Origin: Terfezia claveryi
Lineage: Eukaryota; Ascomycota; Pezizomycetes; Pezizales; Pezizaceae
Assembly (NCBI GenBank): GCA_015179025.1
Contig: WHUX01000152.1
Coordinates: forward strand, 1-64,000
Reading direction: 5' to 3'
DNA: 64,000 nt
Positions 22,601 through 35,000 of this stretch are shown piece after piece. The position numbers and the translations under genes are program-made. Each line of letters starts with the position of its first letter. Within the stretch, counting starts at the first letter, position 1. The notes below the pieces were generated by a model that was given only the letters and a program-made list of their open reading frames with translations, was not told the origin of the DNA and did not search any database.

Positions 22601-24274
22601 TTACTGCAAACGGTGGACGACTAGCTACACGCGCTGAGCTTGTCGGAGATCCTGACAAGAATCTACTTCCCGTTGTTGGTGGAATTATTTTTGTGAACTG
22701 TGCAAGCTTCATTTGGATCGAATATGACTCCTCTGAGCCGGGCGCAGACTACTTGGACAACACACGTGTACACCCTGAAGACTACGACCTCGGTCGAAAG
22801 ATGGCTGCAGACGCACTAGAACTGGACGAGGAAGATATTCAAGCCATGGTCAACACTCATGGTCCGGGTGCTGTCGTCTCGGAGCTCATCAACAGCAACC
22901 AGGAGAATAAAGTCAACGACCTGATTCTCGAAGAGTACGCCGAAGAGCTGGAGAAGACATTCAATCAAAAAAAGCGTGCCACACTTGAAACCATTCGTGC
23001 TGAACTGCAGCACCCATACGAAGAACTTAGGAAAGCCTTCAAGACACTCAGTTTTGAAAGAATTTTCACTATGCTCACTGGTGAGACTAACGAAACACTC
23101 TTTGAGGGAATGGTCGTCCCAGTCAATGTTAGACGTGTTGCAGATCGGTATATTTCTGTTCGTCTCGACTGTGGTATTGACGGGAATGTTCCTCAAGAAA
23201 TGATCGATAACTCCGGTGTCTCGGTTCATGCAGTCTACGCTGTGGGCCAGACCGTGCAGGCGAAGATTTTGTCTCTGGAACGTAAGTCCTTCTTTGCGGA
23301 GTTATCCCTCAGGGAAAGTGATATTCGGAATGGACTACGCCGGTTTGACCGACAGGACCGAGATCCAGAAGAATGGGACGATGTAAGAGAGGAAAGAGAC
23401 CGCGCGAAGCTTGCTATTAAGAACCATGAACAGCAACGCACAGTCCGTGTCATTAAGCACCCACTCTTTCGGCCGTTCAACTCTCGTCAAGCAGAAGAAT
23501 ACCTCTCGAAACTCTACCGTGGTGACGCGGTCATCCGCCCTTCGTCGATGGGTATGGATCATATTGCCATCACGTGGAAAATCGCAGACGGGATTTACCA
23601 GCATGTTGACGTTTTGGAGTTGGATAAAGAGAATGAGTTTACTGTGGGGAAGCTGCTGAGGGTTATGGGTAAATACACATATACGGATCTAGACGAGTTG
23701 ATGCATTTGCATATTAAGGCCATGGCGAGGAAGGTCGATGAGATGGTGGCACATGACAAGTTCCAGGAAGGGACAAGGGAGAATTGTGAAAAGTGGTTGA
23801 CGAGTTACTCGCAAGCGAATCCAAAGAGGAGTAGTTATCGATTTTGTTTTGATCCGAAGCATCCCGGGTATTTTGATTTGGTATTTAAGGCGGGGTTGAA
23901 TGCCAAAATTCAGTGCTGGGTAAGATAAAATAACCCCGTAGCTCTCTCTGCATTCAGAGGCTAATGCGTTTTTCCATATTGTTAGAAAGTTAAAGTCGTC
24001 CCTAATGCATTCCAGCTCAGGGAGAACGACTACCCTGATATGACTGCTCTCTGCAATGTAAGTTTTATCCCTACTCCCCTTAATTCGATATGTACTAACC
24101 TAGTTCTTCCCACAGGGCTTTAAGATGCTCTTCCAATCCTCCCTCCAACAAGGCCAATCCAATCACGGCGGTGGCGGCCACCGTGGTCCGCCCCCTCCCA
24201 TGCAACACAATAATTACCATCAGAATAACTACCACCATCATAATAGCCTTCCGTATGGCCATCATAGGCGATAG
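19664..24274 (+). CDS. SPT6: Transcription elongation factor Spt6, 1455 aa
   Basis: Histone chaperone that travels with RNA polymerase II, reassembles nucleosomes and binds the phosphorylated Rpb1 linker. Exons: 19664-19870, 19942-21846, 21895-23919, 23986-24057 and 24116-24274. The length is almost that of yeast Spt6 (1451 aa). Order of parts: a very acidic N-terminus (runs of Glu/Asp to about residue 240), the helix-turn-helix core with HFQYHTILKDAQIASNGLQ, a YqgF-like region beginning near residue 720 (TISCGHGEHGKDAIVGIYMD), helix-hairpin-helix (LLPYVSGLGPRKSSSILKSI), the S1 domain near 1106 (FEGMVVPVNVRRVADRYISV), and tandem SH2 from about 1224 (HPLFRPFNSRQAEEYL, then VIRPSSMGMDHIAITWKI). 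The C-terminus is His/Asn/Gly-rich. The second intron is only 48 nt, the shortest in the window. It is divergent from the MAPKK and convergent with the chitin synthase. Confidence 0.96.
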
Positions 24275-25082
24275 GTATGCCTTTCATGACTATTTTTACT
24301 TTTACAATTGGGTTTAATTCTTGGGAGGTACATATAATTCATTGCTTTTTGCTGTTGAAGATCCTGTGTTTTTCTTTTCCAAAATGACCGTGGAGGGAGG
24401 GGGGAAGGGGGGGAATTCTGGTCGTTGGGTAATATACGAGAGTTTTTCTACTTTATAGTACCCGTGTGTGCGGTTGGCGAGGCTTTAGCATGCTTTTTAG
24501 AGTAATCATTTCTGCTGGAAATGTATACTATTTCTTAGTAATTTGTATAATGAGCGCTGGCCAGTCTTGTTCAGTTCATTCCGAAATCAGTTTAGGGTAA
24601 TGGTAGAGTAGTAAACAGGGTTATCCTCAACTTCTTACGATGGATGCTTGGGTAATGCAGAACCCCTTCTCTCTGGTCGATTAATATTATTAGTTGGTCA
24701 CATGTGGTTGTCGTCACTCCTTAATGCTAAGCTCCAAGAAGCCCGATTATCATTTTATTTGATTTATAGCCACATTCCATCACCAGTTAAGAAGATGTCA
24801 CAAGTCCATGCCGACATGGTATATCGCACAAGCAAAGAAACTTTCGGAAGGTATTTAGCAAAAGAAATGGATATCCTAGTAGCGCACCAATTATACGCAA
24901 AAAATCACCAATGACGAAAAAGAATCACAACAACCAAATTCCCGCCCCCACCATCAAAGAAATCTCTCTGGCCTCGGTTTTGCAAAAGAGCCTGAAAGAA
25001 TCAAAGCCAGTATGACCAAAGCTTTACAAGGAAGAAAAAGAAAGGATTTGGGGATTTTATACACCACGGAACTAAATCACCG
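24275..25082. other. Convergent 3' flanks of Spt6 and chitin synthase
   Basis: No gene seen. An ORF of 88 codons at 24648-24914 has no recognisable content and is not called. Confidence 0.5.
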
Positions 25083-28000
25083 TTAGTTTCCCGCTCTCCT
25101 AAAAAAGATATAGATCGAACGTACCAATCTCACAATCAAAAACCACGTCGCCCCCAAGAATCTAAACGCTGACAACGCCGCAACTGACCACAGCACAATA
25201 CTCAAATAAATCGTGCTTCTCCTCGTTTCTTCTGTTTTCGCATCCTCACCCGGTTTCAGTGTGACCCTATCCAACCCCGCACTATTCAAGATCGTCGCCG
25301 ACAGCGCAAAGTTGCAGAATATCCACACCAGCACCACACCAGACCGAACTCCCTTGTAGTAATCGACCTGTTTTTCTTCCTTGTTCACAGTAGGTGGGGG
25401 TGGGACATATTTTGTTGCCAGCACGGCCATCTCTGCTTCGTATTGGGCGTCAAGATCTTTATCGTCTGACGGGATGTTGACATCAACCTTTCCGTCTTTG
25501 GAAGTCTTGACAGCTCCGAGCTTTTCTGCTTTGTCGTCACCTTTGGTTCCCCATGTGATATCGTGGGTATTGCAGAAGGCGTAAACGTTCAAGACGTTGA
25601 TGTACGACGGGGAAAGTAGAAGGTATTGAATAAACTAAAAGTTAAGTGAATTAATTAATATAAAGTGGCCGTGGTGACATGGAGGGATGACACTCACGCT
25701 AGTAAACATATGCCATGGCTCGAAGAACATGAAGGACGCAACAAAGTAAAGGACGTAGGTAGAAGCCAGAGAAACCAGTAAATTCAGGAACAACGGGTTC
25801 TGAAAAATGCCGCTCAACGTCAGGCTGCCTCCGTTGGCCGCCAACTCAAACTGCACAGATTTGACGGAGATGTAGACGGCCGCAAACATCAGGTACCTAT
25901 AGCATATTGTTGGTCATTCTAGTACTCAGCCTTCCAAGTTTTGGATCACGTACGCCATAATGATAGCCCAGAATACAACCATAGACATGTAGAACTTGGC
26001 CGACCCTTGTGGACGATTGCCCAAAGACAGGACGAAACAAGTCATCAGGATAGCAAGATAAGCCCATTCAAAGACGATACTGAGAATCTTCCCAGGAGCA
26101 AAATGCATATTATCCTCACCCAAACTCGCCGTCAAAATTCGGAAAACCAAGAAGAAATTCCCCTATGTAAAAGAATGAGTTTCTTGTGCCACAATCAGAG
26201 ATATAATCGGAGAAACTTACAATGGCGAACCAGGAGAAAATCATAGAAATGGTCTGGTAGAAGAACTCAATGTGGAACATGATTTTCCGAATGAATGAAT
26301 GGTTACTCCTCCAAATGTCAAATGCATGAACCAAGGCGTATACAGCAGCAAAGAAACTGCCGTTGAGCCATCTTCGCCGTTGCAGGATTAATTCAGACAT
26401 GGTGTCGGGCACATCCGTCTCGGCACTGGAGGATTTAACATATTGTAGGACCCAGGCTGCTTTTCTTTTGGCAACCAGCTCGAAACAAAGAATACGATCT
26501 TCCGCAAGATACATATTGGCTGTAAAGATACCAGCGTCTCCACCGTGCATCTTTTCTCCCTTAAAGTACTTCTCCAGAGGCCCCTCACCCGCTGCATCAT
26601 TCTGCAAGGCAACATATCTGTAGGCAGAGAAAGCACCAGGCAGCACAGAGATGAAACCAAAGACACTTTCGAGGGGTTTGTCGAGGATATTGGACATCTT
26701 CTCATAGATTAGCTGCACATCAAGAACTGGGGTTATAAAATGACTCTCACCTTGTACTCAAAGTTCTGCGTAGCTACAAGGGGATTGAGAAGATATTTTC
26801 CACCTTTCCCTAACATCGCTTTGATCTCTCCACAAGCACCAGCACATTGTGGATTGACTTCAAACGCTTTCCAAAGATGGTAGATACTGGTGCCACCAGG
26901 CCTCGTACCCGCGTCGATCAATACACAAACGTTAGGGTCAAGCACTCTGCCAAATGCTTGGAAAAACCATCTGTGCGAGTTAATTTTTTTCTGGTTCTTC
27001 TCCTTCAAGCAAAAGAGCATCTGCACTGGGCATGTGCTGCCGCTTTTTCCCCCAGGAATAAGCTTTACAACATCTCCATTGACTTCTATGCCGACTTGAG
27101 TGGTATACTATGGCATATTCAGTATGTTATACCCGGGTATAACCCCCTAGAAGTCAATTGTAACTTACCTCATAAATATGGGCTGTAACGTCCTTATTAT
27201 TGACACTAGACTTGGCGATTCCCTCCTGGTAACAGCCCATTCCTGCCAGAACCGATCTCGTTCGAGGGTTAATCTTCGCCCGCCCGTCGCTGACCACACA
27301 GACAACCACTTTTTTCCATGCGTCGTTCCCCCAGGTGGACGAGCGTGACCTTCCACACAGGTAATTGATGTTCTTGAAGACACCAGTCATCGTTCTTGCG
27401 AAGAGGACTTCATCCTCATTATACATAGTAACAACGATGAAAAGCTCAGTGTTCCGTGGTTTGGCAAAAAGCTTCTGGCGGAGAGTGAAACGTTCCTCAA
27501 GAAACTCCGAGGGGTCACATGTTGCCGCCGTATACCTGGGGTGGGGTCAGGTACCGAACGCACGATGGATGAGATAGATAGTTTAACGTACCTCATGTGG
27601 GTAAACTCTCGCTCTTCCTTCTGTGGGCACAATGCCAATAGCTTCTTTGGCACCGGACAATCCAGCACCAAGTTCCCCTTGTACAGTTCAACCTTCTTGA
27701 CCGTTTTCCACCGTTTGATTTGGGGCTGAGGCGTTGGAGCTGAGGAGGGGAAATAACCAGACTCATTGTCATCCTGTACTGGAGTATGACTAGGTAGAAT
27801 TGGTTGATGATCATCATCAAAGGGAGAGTATCCTTCTGGAGTGTTTGTATGGTACTGTGTGAGAGGATAAGAGTCTCCTGGTACGTGTGGCTCGTATGGT
27901 TCATTGTAGTAAGCCTGAGAATGTTCTCCAGGATCCAGCCCGTAGCTACTGGCAGAGTTCTGCCTATGATAAGAATGGGAAAGATTGTCCACGGAGTACT

Positions 28001-28314
28001 GTTTGTTGGAAATGTCAGATTCCGAATGCTTCAATTGAGACATGTTTTCTACTCACGGATGGCTGGGCTGCTAATCGATCTTCTGGATAGTCTGGCATAC
28101 GATGTGTCGCAGACCCAAAGCCAGTTTGTGCACGATGAGGGGCACCATAATTGTCGTCATGGTGGAATCCGTGACCTGGAGACGGGCTTCTTCTGGAATC
28201 CATTCCCCTAGGTGAAATTGGTATATGTGGATCGTAGAGCGGCTGAGTTTGGGCACGATTGGGGGGAGAGGAACGGAACTCGTCGGGGTCGAGACGAGAG
28301 TAGGGGTCACTCAT
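25083..28314 (-). CDS. Chitin synthase, class II, 941 aa
   Basis: Plasma-membrane processive glycosyltransferase (GT2) that polymerises UDP-GlcNAc into chitin for septa and walls. Eight exons: 28057-28314, 27592-27998, 27169-27535, 26751-27107, 26221-26697, 25954-26162, 25698-25896 and 25083-25634; the seven introns are 53-63 nt. The cytosolic N-terminus (about 220 aa) is disordered and Pro/Tyr/Ser-rich. The catalytic region includes TMYNED, a [14 protein letters not shown] stretch, [15 protein letters not shown] (residues 528-533) and QRRRW (569-573), so the product-binding motif is intact. Several membrane segments follow ([29 protein letters not shown], then a C-terminal pair). The segment [21 protein letters not shown] near the end is the class II form; classes I and III have NWHDVSWGTKG. 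Introns were placed to keep the family alignment, e.g. YK joined directly to [11 protein letters not shown]. Confidence 0.95.
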
Positions 28315-28993
28315 TTCGTCTCCGGGAGTGTGTACTTAGTTATTAGGGACTTGATACAGGGCTAGTGCTGCTGTTTGGGCACATCAGACTTAGCAACCTT
28401 CTTAACTCTATTTGCGGCGCGGCGACCAGATGCTGGGATATGTATGAAGGAGTTTGGTACCAGTGTTTCCAGCGGCAGATTGATGCGCAGGGCCAGGGCT
28501 GTGTGTGGATTAACCGTTCCGTATACGTGAGGGCAGCTACACCGCCCTTACAGTACTGGGCGTCTTCAACGAATGCGGACCCTTTCTCGCAGCGGCACTC
28601 GGGCGAAGCTCTCTTTCACTCTTCAGTCGTCGTCACCAGAACTCGTCAGCGTCCAACGCAATCTTGAACTATTTCAAGATATTTGCAGAGATGCCTTTGT
28701 GGGGTGGCCAGGGATATTTACCAAAAACGTTTCTTTGTCGGTGTTGCGGTACGACTCCGGGCCAACGGTTTTCGCTCTTGGTTGCTGGCAAAGGAAAATC
28801 GTGAAATAGTGTGAAACTGCCTTGCAACAAGATCTAAAGAACTCGCATTTGCATTTCAGGAGGTACGGAAGATACTGTATAACGAAACGAGGGTACAAGG
28901 GAGCAAAGCGAAGGTGGGGGAGGCTGAAGTCCATACACAACGTACCTACGGTACTGTCACGGTACATAAGTTCTTGTTGCACCTGTCATGGGG

Positions 28994-29013
28994 TATATCC
29001 GGCCTCACAAGAC
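28994..29013 (+). repeat. 20-bp exact repeat, copy B
   Basis: Same 20 bases as 11771-11790 and in the same orientation, but not followed by an ATG; it lies about 680 bp upstream of the chitin synthase start. Confidence 0.8.
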
Positions 29014-30194
29014 AAATATAGACGCCGAACACGAGGGGGACACTCTACGGCATGCGCTAGTGGCAGTGCTACTTGCGAGGGGCCTTGCCACTACAGCATA
29101 CCATAGACACCAGTGGTCAAAAAGACAGAATCTTACTACTTACATTAGGATATTTCTTTGACGTACTGTACGACACTTTTGTCCATACATTAGTGCTTCC
29201 AAAGCTCCCGTCAGCAAGCTGGTACTTACTTCCATCGACACCTTTTAGCCTTAGAGGCAGGGGACCTGTGTACTGTACACGACGGGATGGGTTGTGTTAC
29301 CAGGCTATCCAGAACTCAATCTAGATTGGTTACCCATTTTCCAAATCTCACTTGTCAATGGGATTTTCCCATTCTGCGAGGCTGACCGTTGCGCAGTTTG
29401 CTCGAGCTCTTGACGGTGGAAATAGCCTGGGGCTTGGTGGACTGAGATTACTTTAATCCAAGGTCCGTATATTGGCGTTTCAGCATCAAGCTGAGGCATC
29501 GCACCATGGGTGGGGTTTTCCAGGGTTAAGAGCCGAGACTTGTGGACTAGCCTCATATAGGTACATACGTGCTGATGTACGCTACAGGGCATTTTAATTT
29601 TTCCCAGGGATTGAATTCTGAGTATCGAGATGCCATGCTGGTGGTTGGCCAACCACCACCTTTTCCCGCTCTTCAAGGGGTGGAATTGCTATGTAGTGAT
29701 TGAGAGGTTGATACATGATCTTCAGGTCCACAATAGCAAGCCACCAGTCATTCCATCTTTGCCCAGATACTGATAGCTTACTTGCGCAACATCTAAAAGT
29801 TGCAACGAGATAACTGGCTGCAATATTATAGTAAACGCCTGCTCGTTTTTGGGATATGATTGGATTTTTATCACCAGCATTCCGATGATGCTGAATATAA
29901 ATAAATTCGTTTCTATACTACAGTAGTTTTCTTTGCAAGATTTTTAAGCAGCGTGAACGAAAAAAAAAAATTGAAATTGAATACATTGAGCTGTGCTTGA
30001 GTTGCTTTGAGTAATACTTTCTGTGATATATCCCCCTCTCCCCTCCCTCCCCCTTCCCCCCCGCATTAACAACCCCACATTTGCGGCTCTAAGCCCAATC
30101 ACAACTCCCAACCCACACAAAACCCTCCTCCCCAAGAAAAAAAACATAGCCTATAACGAAACAACGAAAACAAAACCTACCCACCCAAAAGAAG

Positions 30195-30210
30195 AAAAAA
30201 AAAAAAAAAA
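30195..30210 (+). promoter_or_regulatory. A16 tract directly before a start codon
   Basis: Sixteen A residues run straight into the ATG at 30211 (the A of ATG makes 17). If it lies in the mRNA leader it could bind poly(A)-binding protein or affect scanning, as known for poly(A) leaders in yeast; that is inference. Confidence 0.6.
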
Positions 30211-31213
30211 ATGACCGAACCGCAAAAGCTCTCCGTGCTCTTCGTCTGCCTAGGGAACATCTGCCGTGAGTAAAACCTTTAAAACCACCTCCAACCCAGT
30301 CCAACGATGCCAATGATAACACTGGGGGGTGATTGGATAGGGTCACCAATGGCCGAAGCTGCATTCCGCCACACGGTTAATGAATGTGGCTATGCCGAGT
30401 CGTTTACGAGGATTGACTCCTGTGGAACGGCGGGGTATCATATTGGGGAGAGACCGGATTCCCGTACGTGTTCCTTCTATATCTCTCTCCTCTGTCAGTG
30501 TGTGTGTGTGTGTGTGGGCTGAGATTGGTTGCGTGGAGGGCTGAGTAGGGACGGTGGCCACATTAAAGAACAATGGGATAGACACAGTATGTGGTGTGGA
30601 TTTCCTGTCTTACGCCGAGGGTTGTTGTTATGGTCTGATGGAAGAAACTATTACTTAGAACCACAGAGCACGGCAAGTCACAAAGAAGGACTTTGACGAG
30701 TTTGATTATATATTAGCTATGGATGTGCGTTTAACCCTCCCCACCCCCGCCCCCCCCCTCCTCCGCAGGCGGATGTACCGTACCCCTTCTTACAATTTTC
30801 CACCAACTCCCAAATAACCATATCTATCCTAGACCGCAAACCTCCACGATCTCCGCCGGAAAGCCCCCCCCGGGAGTAAAGCCAAAGGTAAAATACCCCC
30901 CACAAACCAAACGAGCATTTATTTACCCCCTCCCCTCAAAAAAAAAAAAATAAATAAATAATCTAACACACTTAACTCTCTCTCTCTCTCCCAGTCATGC
31001 TCTTTGGCGACTTTGGAAAAACTAAAGGCGAGGAAGTCGCTGACCCGTATTATGGTGGACCCTCTGGATTCGAAACGAACTTTAAACAGATTGTAAGAAC
31101 AAAGAAAAATCTTTAGCAATTTTAAGTACTTGCTGACGTTTTGGGGGGGGGGGGGGGCTGGTTAGACTACCTTCTCGAAGGGCTTTCTGAGGCAGGTGCT
31201 TGGGCGCGAGTGA
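30211..31213 (+). CDS. Low-molecular-weight protein tyrosine phosphatase, 160 aa
   Basis: Small cytosolic acid phosphatase acting on phosphotyrosine (yeast Ltp1, fission yeast Stp1 family). Seven exons packed into 1 kb: 30211-30265, 30341-30463, 30549-30586, 30659-30724, 30833-30887, 30995-31092 and 31166-31213. The spliced length matches the family (157-161 aa). The P-loop CLGNICRSP has nucleophile Cys13 and Arg19; SCGTAGYHIGERPDSR follows, then FDEFDYILAMD, and the acid loop Asp in EVADPYYGG near the C-terminus. It ends TTFSKGFLRQVLGRE. Introns are unusually low-complexity: a (GT)n run in intron 2, C runs in intron 4, a TC run in intron 5 and a G15 run (31143-31157) in intron 6. Exon 3 is 38 nt. 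Everything needed for catalysis is present. Confidence 0.93.
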
Positions 31214-32098
31214 GTGTTGTGGGAAGGAGAAGAGGGGGGGAGTTTGTAGTTGGTTTTGATTTTGTGTGGGGAATTGATATCTTTTTTTTTCTTTCTTTGG
31301 GCACGGTGGGCTTGGTGGACGGACGGGACGGCGTGTGTGCGTGCTTTTTTCAGGGTGTACCTAAATGTAGCAGAGGCATCTATATCTATCTATATTGTGC
31401 TTTTTTTGTAGAAAGTTTGGGTGGGTTGAGGGGGTGCGCGGAAATATCCTCTCCACTATTTCAGAGAGAAAAAAAAAAAAAAATCACACCACACACTACA
31501 GACACCACGGGGGCAGCATAGCATAGCATAAACTCCGTACTCTGTTTTTGCATTCAACAATAACATCTTTACAATAATATAACCCCTTCGCTAAGGTACA
31601 TGTATTTGAGAACGGGCATGTACTGTATGTATATGCCTCCCCTCACCGCCCCGCACAAAAAAAAAAAAAAAAAAAAAAAAACTGACACCTGTAACTTTGT
31701 AACTTGTGATTGTAATTATGGTAACTTGTATAATTATGGTATAGTGTATGGTAAAAACAAAGGTTCTGAAGTCAAGCAAAGTTGCATATATATGCAGGTA
31801 TGTATATAAGGAAGCCCCCCTCCTCCTCCCCTTAACCGGCTCTAAACCCCCACCCACCTCACCTCCGCAACTACGAAATTATAAATAATCCCCAGTATTT
31901 AAAATAAATTAGCATCAAACGCCCGCAATAAGATATACCCTACAGAAAAACTAAAAAAGCCAAAGCCAAAAAAAACAACACGCAAACAAAAAAAAAATGA
32001 TAATGAAAAAAAAGAGTGGTGATCGCCCCAACTACCAAGTCACTATTAGTACCAAGAACAAACAACAAAAAACAACATAAAGAAACTCTAACAATACT
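31214..32098. other. Convergent 3' flanks with homopolymers
   Basis: G/T-rich then A-rich DNA, including an A run of about 25 at 31657-31681. No gene; the ORFs here come from homopolymers. Confidence 0.5.
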
Positions 32099-35000
32099 CT
32101 ACTTCTTCAAAAACATTGCTTTAAAGTCCGCATTCGACTTTACTTTTGGTGCTGGTGCCGGGGCGGTATCAGCAGCAGTATTTTTCTTCCTCTCCTCCTC
32201 CTCCGCCCCAACCTTCTTTCTCAACGGCCCCCCCACGGAACCCAACCCCCCTCCTCTTCTTCTCCCGGCACCCATTCCCCCCCTCGGCGGCGCAGTCCCC
32301 ACAACATTCCTCGGAGCAAACATCTGCTGCTGCGGTGCCACAGCAATCTCCTTCCCCTTATCTCCCTTCCCCCTCTTCTTCCCGCCCTCTACCTCTTCTT
32401 TCCTCACCACTCCCTCCTGCTTCACCAAGTCCTCCAACCTCCCAAACCTCATCCCTTCCATGCCTCTTCCAAATTTATACCCGACCAACCCCAATTCCGC
32501 CTTCCCCGCATCCTTCACCTCCACAAACTCCACCACCGCACCGCCATGCTCCGGCCGGAGCTGGACTTTTCTCAGGGGGCCGTACTTCTCAAAGACCTGT
32601 CTTAGCCGCGTATCGTTGATCGTGTCGGGGAGGTTTAATATCACAAGGGTCTTTTTCCTGATGACATCCATCGTCGGAGGAGGTGGTGGTGGTGGCAGTG
32701 ATTGTTGTTTGTCTCCCCCTTCTCCCCCCTCAGCAGGAGGCATCCCTTCCCTACTCCCTTGCCCCGTCACAGCCACCGCCTGCCCGGTCCCCACCCCCGG
32801 CCTCTTCGCCTCCGACAACTTAATACACAGCTTCCTCTCCCCCGCCCCCACGGCAATCTTCCCATCCCACTCCTGCGCCGCCCTTTCCGCATCCTCCTTC
32901 CTCTTAAACACCACAAACCCAAAACCCTGATGCCTCCCCGGGACCTTACTCGGCAACCTCACACTCTCCACCTCCCCTACCTCCCTTTCAAAGACCCCCT
33001 TAATCATGTCCTCATTCGCCTTGAAATCCACATTTTTCAGGAATACCTCCCTGCCCTCATATACGGGCCCGCTCCTTTCCTGCTTCGCATTCGGATCAGA
33101 GATTTTTACAATCAACTTCTCCTTCGGCCCGAGCTTCTTTCCATGGAGGACCAGCGCTTTATGCGCTGCATCCGCAGACAGAAACTGGACATAGCAGAAC
33201 CTCCTATGCGTGTTGAACTTGAGCGAGGGAAACCGAATATCCGCAATCTCGCCAAACTCTTGGAACAAGCTCCGGATGTAATCCTCGCCCGCTACAGGAG
33301 GGAAGTTTGTCACATAGAGTGTACTCCCAGCTCCGACTTGCACCTCGATTTCATGCCCGTCAATGCTCTTCATATCCTTCGTCTGGGCACTCAACACGTC
33401 CATCAAATTCTCAAACTCAATCGTTGCTGTGGCGGTTTTCTTTTCCGCCTCGGGGACGATCTTGAGGCTGTTGATTTTGCCGCAGTCGCGGAAGAATTGG
33501 CGGAGCCGGAGATCTTTGATCTCAAGAGGGAGGTTCCGCACGATGACAGTGGTGTTTTCCCGGTCCCGCTTGGGGGCCGTACCGTCGTCGTCACCTTTAG
33601 CCTGTCGAGCAGAGTTGCCTTCGCCGCTTCCGATCTGATGCTCTGGTCGACTTTTCTTGTTTGGTGGGCTGCTGGGGTATTCATCTTCCTGGGCGATACT
33701 TCTCCGGCGCTTAGCAGGCGTTCGCTCTTCAGCTACCGCAGGTACGGAGTCTTCGGTGGCGGCTTGTACCTCATCACCTACCACGACAGTAGGGGCTGCT
33801 TGTGCTAGCTGCGCAGGTACAGCAGTAGTAGCCACGACCGGTACCAGGGGCACTTTCTCCCTCCACCTCCTCAACTTCCAGCTCGCCTCTTCCACATCTA
33901 TGGTATCCCCCCACTCGGTAACATATCTCATGTACGCGTCGAATATAGCCGTAGGGTCGTCCACAGTCGCAGCCTTGGAGCAGGCATGTCGCAGAATCGC
34001 CCCCGCAGCGGCTTTCGTTCCCCATTGAAACTCCCAACGGTAGTACCACAGCCATGATTTCGCCGACTTGGCCCGAACCTCATGTGCAATAATCCCCTTC
34101 CACGTTTTTCTCGCAGAATCCAAATCCGGAGGTTGCATTTGCGAGCACAGAGCAATATACAACCTGTCCAATCTAGCTTCTGGATCCAAATCCCGGAATT
34201 CTAAGATATATAGCATTAGAAACAACCGCCCTCCCATCCCATAGACTCTGAGTAAACTCACCCTTCATATACTCCCTCAATTCCCCCAGCAACATTCCCT
34301 TCTCCTGTTCCCTCACACTCCCCGCCAGGATCCTCCTCTTGCTCACTCCCGCCCACGCAAAACACACCTCCAACAACGGCTGCTCACCAACTTTACTCAC
34401 CGCATCAATCGCTCTATTCTTAACCTTCTCCAACTCCTCCGCGCTCTTGAACCTCGCTTCCATAGCAACCAGGTACCGTGACCATAGATTTGGTAGCGCC
34501 GGGAACGCATGCACCGCACGTTCCAGGATAGGCAATATCCTCGGTGATCGATTTGCTTTTTCTGCCTACAAGGATAGATATTAGCCCTCTCCCCCAAAAA
34601 ACCCCAAACTCCCCAATCCAACAACTATCCTCCCTCCTTTTACCCCTGCCCTGTAAATAAACAAATAGGCAAAACAAACTCCAAGGATTACATACCAAAA
34701 AATCCAAATACCAGTCCCACATGGCCTCCCCTCTATAATCATATCTCATTACCGCCCTCTCAAACAGGGCCATAGCCAACTCCACATCCATCTTCTTCTT
34801 TGGCAATGCAAGCTCCCAGTCAAGATAGCTCTTCCATGCATACCATTCCGCGGTAATGTTCTCTTCGCTACCAGTTTCATTCACAGCTTCAATCGCCCGG
34901 CGAAGTTGCAGTTCACGCATTTCCCGCTCGTCATATTTCGCCTTTGACGCGGCAAAGATCTTGTTAGCACTAACCATGATTTTCTCGTAATTTGCATTTT

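Larger units (their letters stand above)
28315..30210. other. 1.9-kb intergenic region between divergent genes
   Basis: Upstream DNA of chitin synthase (left) and the tyrosine phosphatase (right). It contains the second copy of the 20-bp repeat (28994-29013) and, next to the phosphatase start, a T/C-rich then A-rich leader. Short ORFs on both strands (the longest 123 codons at 29305-29676) are not protein-like. Confidence 0.5.

Noticed and set aside
24648..24914. 88-codon ORF after Spt6
   Set aside because: In the convergent 3' region with no recognisable content.
26713..26750. 38-nt intron alternative in chitin synthase
   Set aside because: It would insert LIYEK into a conserved block and is shorter than any other intron here; the 53-nt version keeps the alignment.
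29305..29676. 123-codon minus-strand ORF between chitin synthase and the tyrosine phosphatase
   Set aside because: Composition and lack of motifs do not support a gene.
32016..33808. Long plus-strand ORFs opposite Prp24
   Set aside because: Shadows of the minus-strand gene: Ser/Pro/Leu/His-rich translations of its coding strand.
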